From: Thermoplasmatota archaeon
GTDB lineage: Archaea > Thermoplasmatota > Penumbrarchaeia > Penumbrarchaeales > Penumbrarchaeaceae
Direction of reading: 5' to 3'
DNA: 6,016 nt
Assembly (NCBI GenBank): GCA_030595585.1
Contig: JAUVCY010000132.1
Location: forward strand, 1-6,016
Shown one piece after another: positions 1 through 3,190 of the stretch (its first letter is position 1; each line of letters opens with the position of its first letter). The notes below the pieces were generated by a model. That model did no database searches. It saw only the letters and a program-made list of their open reading frames with translations, and was not told the origin of the DNA. Position numbers and translations under genes: made by a program.

Positions 1-1377
1 AGGACCTCTATCCTCGTGAGCGGATCCCATATAGAGGCCAGGTTCCTCATGGGGCTTCCAGCCTTCGGCAGAAGGATAGCAGGAAGGCAGGCCGCAGAGA
101 TGTTCCTGAAAGACCTTCCCGGGATCGTAAGGAACTCACTATTTTTCAAGAACCTGGATAGAAAGGAGATCTACGACCATATACAACAGAGCGAGGATTC
201 TGGACACATCAGGTCCCTGCTCGGAAAAAAGGACCTGATCGCATTTGTGGCCAACGGGTCGATACTTCCCCGCAGGTCGGGGATCGACGACAGGCCGATG
301 GGGGGAGAGGATGTCGTACCGTTCCTCTCCCCTCCGGACCTTGAGGTCACGCTCACCACCCCCAACAGGGGTGATATCACGGGCATGGGCATCCCACGGG
401 GGATCACCCTGATCGTGGGAGGGGGCTACCACGGGAAATCAACGCTCCTCTCCGCCATTGAACTTGGGATCTACGACCATATCATCGGCGATGGAAGGGA
501 GCTGGTCATAACCGATCCATCGGCGGTGAAGATAAGGGCCGAGGATGGGAGGAGGGTGGAGAACGTGGACATCTCCCCTTTCATCTCGGACCTGCCGCTT
601 GGAAAGGATACCGGGTCGTTCTCAACGGAGGACGCCAGCGGCTCGACCTCGCAGGCGGCGAACATAATCGAGGCGCTTGAGGCCGGAGCAGGCACCCTCC
701 TTATCGACGAGGACACCTCCGCCACCAACTTCATGATCAGGGACCACAGAATGCAGGAGCTGGTCACCAAGGATAAGGAGCCGATAACCCCGTTCATAGA
801 CAGGGTCAGGCAGCTGCACGATGAGCTATCCGTGTCCACCATTCTGGTAATAGGCGGGTCCGGGGACTATTTCGACGTTGCGGACCTGGTGATCTGCATG
901 GAAGGATACGTTCCCATGAACAGGACCTCGGAGGCGAGGGAGATCGCAGAGAAATACAGAACAGAGAGAGTATCTGAAGGCAAGGGCACCATCTCCGCCG
1001 TCACACCGAGGATCCCCATCCCCTCCTCTTTCGATCCCTCCAGGGGAAGGAGGGATGTGAAGATCACCGCCCGTGACATCTCCACCATCAGCTTTGGAAA
1101 TGATACCATAGACCTCTCCAGGATCGAGCAGATAGTCCACCGGAGCCAGACAAAGGCGATAGGTGATGCGATACACAGTGCAACGATGATAATGGATGGG
1201 AAGCGCACCCTGACGGAGGTACTTGAACAGCTGGAGGAGAGGCTGGACGAGGGCGGGCTTGACGCACTTGGAGGCCCACCTGTCGGTGACAGGGCCTACT
1301 TCAGGTCCCTGGAGCTCGCCTGTGCGATCAACAGGCTGCGCACACTTGAGATGAAACAGCCTAACTTTGACATATGA
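1..1377 (+). CDS. ABC-class predicted ATPase (COG3044/PF09818 family), 5' end outside window
   Basis: The frame is open to base 1 (first codons read RTSIL before a GTG at 16), so the N-terminus is cut off by the window; family members are roughly 550 residues, so about 100 are missing. Counting from the GTG at 16, the family hallmarks are all present: IPRGITLIVGGGYHGKST with Walker A at 135-143, GDGRE near 158-162, the ABC-signature-like ASGSTSQAA at 207-215, Walker B TLLIDEDTSATNFM at 227-240, EPITPF at 255-260, and GGSGDYFDVAD at 280-290 where other ABC ATPases carry the switch histidine. Residues about 350-445 match the conserved C-terminal domain ending in AINRLR. The family is cytosolic with no transmembrane partner. 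Its one well-studied relative, trypanosome MRB1590, is an RNA-editing-associated protein that binds RNA, so a nucleic-acid role is possible but inferred. The last residues (QPNFDI) are encoded inside a hairpin arm and may be a repeat-derived tail. Family call is firm; cellular function is unknown. Confidence 0.95.
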   Translation, partial: RTSILVSGSHIEARFLMGLPAFGRRIAGRQAAEMFLKDLPGIVRNSLFFKNLDRKEIYDHIQQSEDSGHIRSLLGKKDLIAFVANGSILPRRSGIDDRPMGGEDVVPFLSPPDLEVTLTTPNRGDITGMGIPRGITLIVGGGYHGKSTLLSAIELGIYDHIIGDGRELVITDPSAVKIRAEDGRRVENVDISPFISDLPLGKDTGSFSTEDASGSTSQAANIIEALEAGAGTLLIDEDTSATNFMIRDHRMQELVTKDKEPITPFIDRVRQLHDELSVSTILVIGGSGDYFDVADLVICMEGYVPMNRTSEAREIAEKYRTERVSEGKGTISAVTPRIPIPSSFDPSRGRRDVKITARDISTISFGNDTIDLSRIEQIVHRSQTKAIGDAIHSATMIMDGKRTLTEVLEQLEERLDEGGLDALGGPPVGDRAYFRSLELACAINRLRTLEMKQPNFDI

Positions 1378-1403
1378 GTTCATATTAGTGTCAAAGTTAG
1401 GCT
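1358..1403. repeat. Bulged hairpin 1, perfect 15-bp outer stem overlapping the ATPase stop codon
   Basis: AGCCTAACTTTGACA (1358-1372) is the exact reverse complement of TGTCAAAGTTAGGCT (1389-1403). Inside, TATG (1373-1376) can pair with CATA (1381-1384) around the tetraloop AGTT, leaving a 4-base bulge TTAG (1385-1388) on the 3' side. The ATPase stop codon TGA (1375-1377) lies in the inner stem and loop. No T-rich tract follows, so this is not a canonical intrinsic terminator. It is a sequence-level observation; its function is unknown. Confidence 0.85.
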
Positions 1404-1405
1404 TC

Positions 1406-1454
1406 TCCCAACATTGACTCCACTCAGATCATATTTGATCTGTCAAAGTTGGGA
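1406..1454. repeat. Bulged hairpin 2, related in sequence to hairpin 1 but in the opposite orientation
   Basis: TCCCAACATTGAC (1406-1418) pairs with GTCAAAGTTGGGA (1442-1454) with a single A/A mismatch (1413/1447). Inside, AGATCA (1426-1431) pairs with TGATCT (1436-1441) around the tetraloop TATT, leaving a 7-base bulge (1419-1425) on the 5' side. TGTCAAAGTT at 1441-1450 is identical to 1389-1398 of hairpin 1. The two hairpins share the same plan (outer stem, one-sided bulge, short inner stem, 4-base loop) but with the bulge on opposite sides, as expected for inverted copies. Only two bases separate them. Confidence 0.8.
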
Positions 1455-1505
1455 AACAGAGGAGATAACGCTCACGCTAACCCATGTATTCATCAACTCC
1501 TACAC

Positions 1506-1527
1506 CCGAGGTGCAGACGCACCTCGG
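1506..1527 (-). terminator. Perfect 9-bp hairpin just after the small minus-strand ORF
   Basis: CCGAGGTGC (1506-1514) and GCACCTCGG (1519-1527) form a perfect inverted repeat with the 4-base loop AGAC. Read on the minus strand, it starts four bases after the stop codon of the small ORF (1532-1534), the usual position for a 3'-end hairpin. It has no following U-tract, and archaeal termination usually relies on T-rich stretches, so it could instead be an RNA-stability element or a plain palindrome. The inverted repeat is certain; the terminator role is a guess. Confidence 0.4.
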
Positions 1528-1531
1528 CAGA

Positions 1532-1657
1532 TCACTCTTTCCCTGTCTTCTCCTCTGGTTCCACCCTCTTGATCTCCATGATGTCCAGATCCTTTCCCAC
1601 AAGCGCATCCTCGTATTCCCAGCTCTCCTTCTTCTTTCGTATATGGTCCTGCTCCAT
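1532..1657 (-). CDS. Small charged hypothetical protein, 41 aa (45 aa from an upstream GTG)
   Basis: This frame reads MEQDHIRKKKESW, then EYEDALVGKDLDIMEIK, then RVEPEEKTGKE to a TGA at 1532-1534. It is very rich in Lys and Glu, has no Cys, no signal peptide and no membrane segment, so a soluble or nucleic-acid- or protein-contacting peptide is plausible. Codon use is like the neighbouring genes (mostly G/C in third position, AAG, GAG, AGG), whereas the other frames here give Arg/Gly-rich shadow proteins. The ATG at 1655-1657 has GGTGGT (1665-1670) 7 bases upstream as a reasonable Shine-Dalgarno; a GTG at 1667-1669 would add VVWK. Coding-like sequence continues upstream to an in-frame TAG at 1703-1705, so the piece could also be the 3' remnant of a decayed gene. 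It converges on the ATPase gene and ends four bases before a 9-bp hairpin. I recognise no family. Confidence 0.42.
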   Translation of the reverse strand: MEQDHIRKKKESWEYEDALVGKDLDIMEIKRVEPEEKTGKE

Positions 1658-1702
1658 CTTCCATACCACCTTTTCGTCCGGGATCGTGCGGGAGACGCCC
1701 TG

Positions 1703-1930
1703 CTAGCATATGCATGAACTATTAACAAAATGTCCGGCAGTACATCTCCCTCGATTACTCCAAATAAACATCTATCTCAGGGTATAAATCCTTTGTGATT
1801 GCAGTATCAACCGTTGGAACATCTGACCTGAATTACAATGTTGAAATAACCTGTTGACCTATTGATACCTGGAGATATCCACCCCTGCGGGTCAAATGAT
1901 ATCTAGTTGTTCTCACTATCGACCCTCCAG
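1703..1930. other. Noncoding intergenic region upstream of mntP
   Basis: All frames are broken by stops and third positions become AT-rich, so I see no gene here. It holds a TATA box on the plus strand (1783-1789), an AT-rich candidate promoter at 1894-1906 close to mntP, and on the minus strand a weak TATA-like GTTAATAG at about 1719-1726 that could serve the small ORF. TGTTGA occurs twice (1839-1844 and 1852-1857) with a 13-base period. I searched for the yybP-ykoY manganese-riboswitch core by eye and did not find it. Confidence 0.5.
1783..1789 (+). promoter_or_regulatory. Candidate TATA box, GGTATAAATC context
   Basis: TATAAAT is the best match in the window to an archaeal TATA box. A start site would be expected about 25 bases downstream, near 1810, giving mntP a leader of roughly 120 bases. 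The preceding bases are not a strong BRE. No open reading frame begins in between: the ATG at 1838 stops after three codons. The motif is seen directly; promoter activity is inferred. Confidence 0.4.
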
Positions 1931-2491
1931 ATGGAGCTCATCACTATCCTGCTGATCGCGATCGCCCTGGCGATGGACGCCTTCGCGGTCTCCATAGCCT
2001 CCGGGATCACGCTCCGGGAGAGGTGCTACTACCACGGGTTCAGGATCGCCCTCTTCTTCGGGATATTCCAGGCGGCCATGCCCGTGCTCGGGTACCTTCT
2101 GGGACTGGGTCTTTCCGATATTATAGCCAGCGTGGACCACTGGATAGCGTTTGCGCTCCTTGTGGGCATTGGCCTCAAGATGGTCCATGAGGGTACGAAA
2201 AAGGAAAAATTGAAGGAGCTCACGTGCACCGAGACGAAACCTCTTCTACTTCTTGCGGTGGCAACGTCAATTGACGCCTTCGCCGTCGGCGTCACCTTCT
2301 CCGTTCTGGGTGAGGACATACTGATACCTATCATCTTCATAGGCATCATCACGTTCGTCCTCTCCTTCATCGGCGTCGTCATCGGGAACAGGATAGGACA
2401 TTTCTTCGAGAAAAGGATAGAGCTGGTGGGAGGGTCTGCCCTCATAGCCATCGGGTTCGGCATACTGATATCCCACCTTGGCATAATTTGA
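1931..2491 (+). CDS. mntP: MntP-type manganese efflux pump
   Basis: A 186-residue integral membrane protein of the MntP/YebN family, which exports Mn(II) across the cytoplasmic membrane. It has six hydrophobic segments (about 4-25, 37-58, 70-86, 104-126, 130-152, 164-184). The internally duplicated family motif appears as AMDAFAVS (14-21) and SIDAFAVG (113-120), with the acidic residues D16 and D115 in the membrane, plus GIFQAAMPVLGYLLG (44-58). The charged loop KKEKLKE separates the two three-helix halves. I chose the ATG at 1931 over the in-frame TTG at 1907 because ELITILLIAIALAMDAFAVS then begins as in other MntP proteins and the length fits the usual 185-190. No Shine-Dalgarno precedes the ATG. 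AAATGATATCTAG (1894-1906) sits about 30 bases before it, consistent with a leaderless transcript; the TATA box at 1783 is the alternative. Expression may respond to Mn, but I see no recognisable MntR or riboswitch signature. Confidence 0.93.
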   Translation: MELITILLIAIALAMDAFAVSIASGITLRERCYYHGFRIALFFGIFQAAMPVLGYLLGLGLSDIIASVDHWIAFALLVGIGLKMVHEGTKKEKLKELTCTETKPLLLLAVATSIDAFAVGVTFSVLGEDILIPIIFIGIITFVLSFIGVVIGNRIGHFFEKRIELVGGSALIAIGFGILISHLGII

Positions 2492-2516
2492 TATCGTCAA
2501 GATACCATCCGCATCT

Positions 2517-2522
2517 GGTGAT
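2517..2522 (+). promoter_or_regulatory. Shine-Dalgarno GGTGAT abutting the hydrolase start codon
   Basis: GGTGAT complements the end of archaeal 16S rRNA (anti-SD AUCACCUCC) and ends at the base before the ATG at 2523. The zero spacing is short, but it fits pairing with the extreme 3' end of the anti-SD. It supports this ATG and translation of the hydrolase as an internal cistron after mntP. Confidence 0.6.
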
Positions 2523-3146
2523 ATGCTGAAAGATAATATCCGGTTCCTTGCTGTCGACCTGCAGGGGGACTTCACAAGGCCCGGAGGGGCTTTCCACGCC
2601 GATAGACCATCCGTGGAGTTCGTACACACCACCCTGATCCCCTTTCTGAGGGAGAACTCCCTCAGGACCCTTGAGATCGTATCCGACTACAGAGGCCCCA
2701 GAAAGGGGGACAACAGGGACATCTGCAGGCCGGGTGAGGAGGGATACGAGAGCGATATCCCACCCGAGCTCAAGGTGGATGATATCTGGATAAAATCTAT
2801 GAACTCCCCCATCTGGACAAGGGAGAACATAGGAGATCCTGACCTCCCCCCAGGAGAGCCCTACCCGGACCCCTCCGCATTCGAGGCGTGGTTGAAGAGG
2901 AACGCAGGTGAGCCCGAGGGTGTGACCATAATACTGTTCGGCCTCACGCTGGACTGTTGCGTCCTTTGCACCGCACAGGAGCTGTCGTTCAGGGGGTACG
3001 AGGTGTACATATTGGAGGAGGGGACCGATACCAGGTCGGGGGACCCGGATGAGAAGGCGTATCTCCTCTCAAAGCCCCCACTGCTGTTCTGGGCGAAGCC
3101 CATTCCATGGGACGACCTTAAAGAGCACCTCAGGGCGTTGAGATGA
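2523..3146 (+). CDS. Isochorismatase-superfamily cysteine hydrolase
   Basis: A 207-residue soluble Rossmann-like hydrolase, close to the family's usual size. The opening strand and acid read FLAVDLQGDFTRPGGA, giving catalytic Asp12. K91 in IWIKSMNSPIW fits the triad lysine. The nucleophile strand ILFGLTLDCCVLCTAQEL gives Cys146, the cysteine before Val in the family's CV..TA pattern. The middle segment ICRPGEEGYESDIPPEL (67-83) resembles the C.PGT.G..I.PEL block of nicotinamidase-like members. However, the metal-binding histidines of true nicotinamidases are not visible: the usual D.H region reads VSDYRGPRKGDN. I therefore do not call it PncA. The substrate could be an amide, an isochorismate-like vinyl ether or a related compound. 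It starts 31 bases after mntP with its own Shine-Dalgarno and is probably cotranscribed, though no biochemical link to manganese is evident. It ends 44 bases from a convergent gene. Confidence 0.88.
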   Translation: MLKDNIRFLAVDLQGDFTRPGGAFHADRPSVEFVHTTLIPFLRENSLRTLEIVSDYRGPRKGDNRDICRPGEEGYESDIPPELKVDDIWIKSMNSPIWTRENIGDPDLPPGEPYPDPSAFEAWLKRNAGEPEGVTIILFGLTLDCCVLCTAQELSFRGYEVYILEEGTDTRSGDPDEKAYLLSKPPLLFWAKPIPWDDLKEHLRALR

Positions 3147-3190
3147 GCTCTCCCCGCCCCGGGACCTATCCTTCCTGGACCCCTTCCGAT

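Noticed and set aside
826..1383. Long antisense open frame (185 codons) opposite the ATPase gene
   Set aside because: It is a codon-bias shadow of the strongly conserved ATPase frame, with no recognisable domain.
1358..1454. Hairpin block as a CRISPR fragment or the terminal repeats of an intact insertion sequence
   Set aside because: There are no regularly spaced direct repeats with unique spacers and no transposase gene between or beside the repeats.
1477..1728. Open frames of 83 and 71 codons on the minus strand and 85 and 77 on the plus strand over the small ORF
   Set aside because: Their translations are Arg/Gly- or Ser/Leu-rich shadows; only the third minus frame has balanced composition and gene-like codon use.
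1703..1771. Read-through of the TAG at 1703-1705 (possible pyrrolysine) to join the small ORF to an ATG at 1769-1771
   Set aside because: Upstream codons are mostly T-ending and unlike neighbouring genes, so the upstream part does not look coding; a plain stop or noncoding DNA is simpler.
1907..1930. TTG at 1907 as the mntP start
   Set aside because: It adds eight residues not expected in MntP; the ATG at 1931 gives the usual N-terminus and length.
1801..1930. yybP-ykoY manganese riboswitch before mntP
   Set aside because: No recognisable conserved core or matching stems could be found by eye.
2466..2510. Partial palindromes around GATATC between mntP and the hydrolase as an operator or terminator
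   Set aside because: Arms are short and imperfect, and GATATC is common throughout the window.
3147..3190. Bidirectional terminator between the convergent hydrolase and surface-protein genes
   Set aside because: Only a CCCGGG palindrome and pyrimidine-rich sequence; no stem-loop of note and no clear T-tract on either strand.
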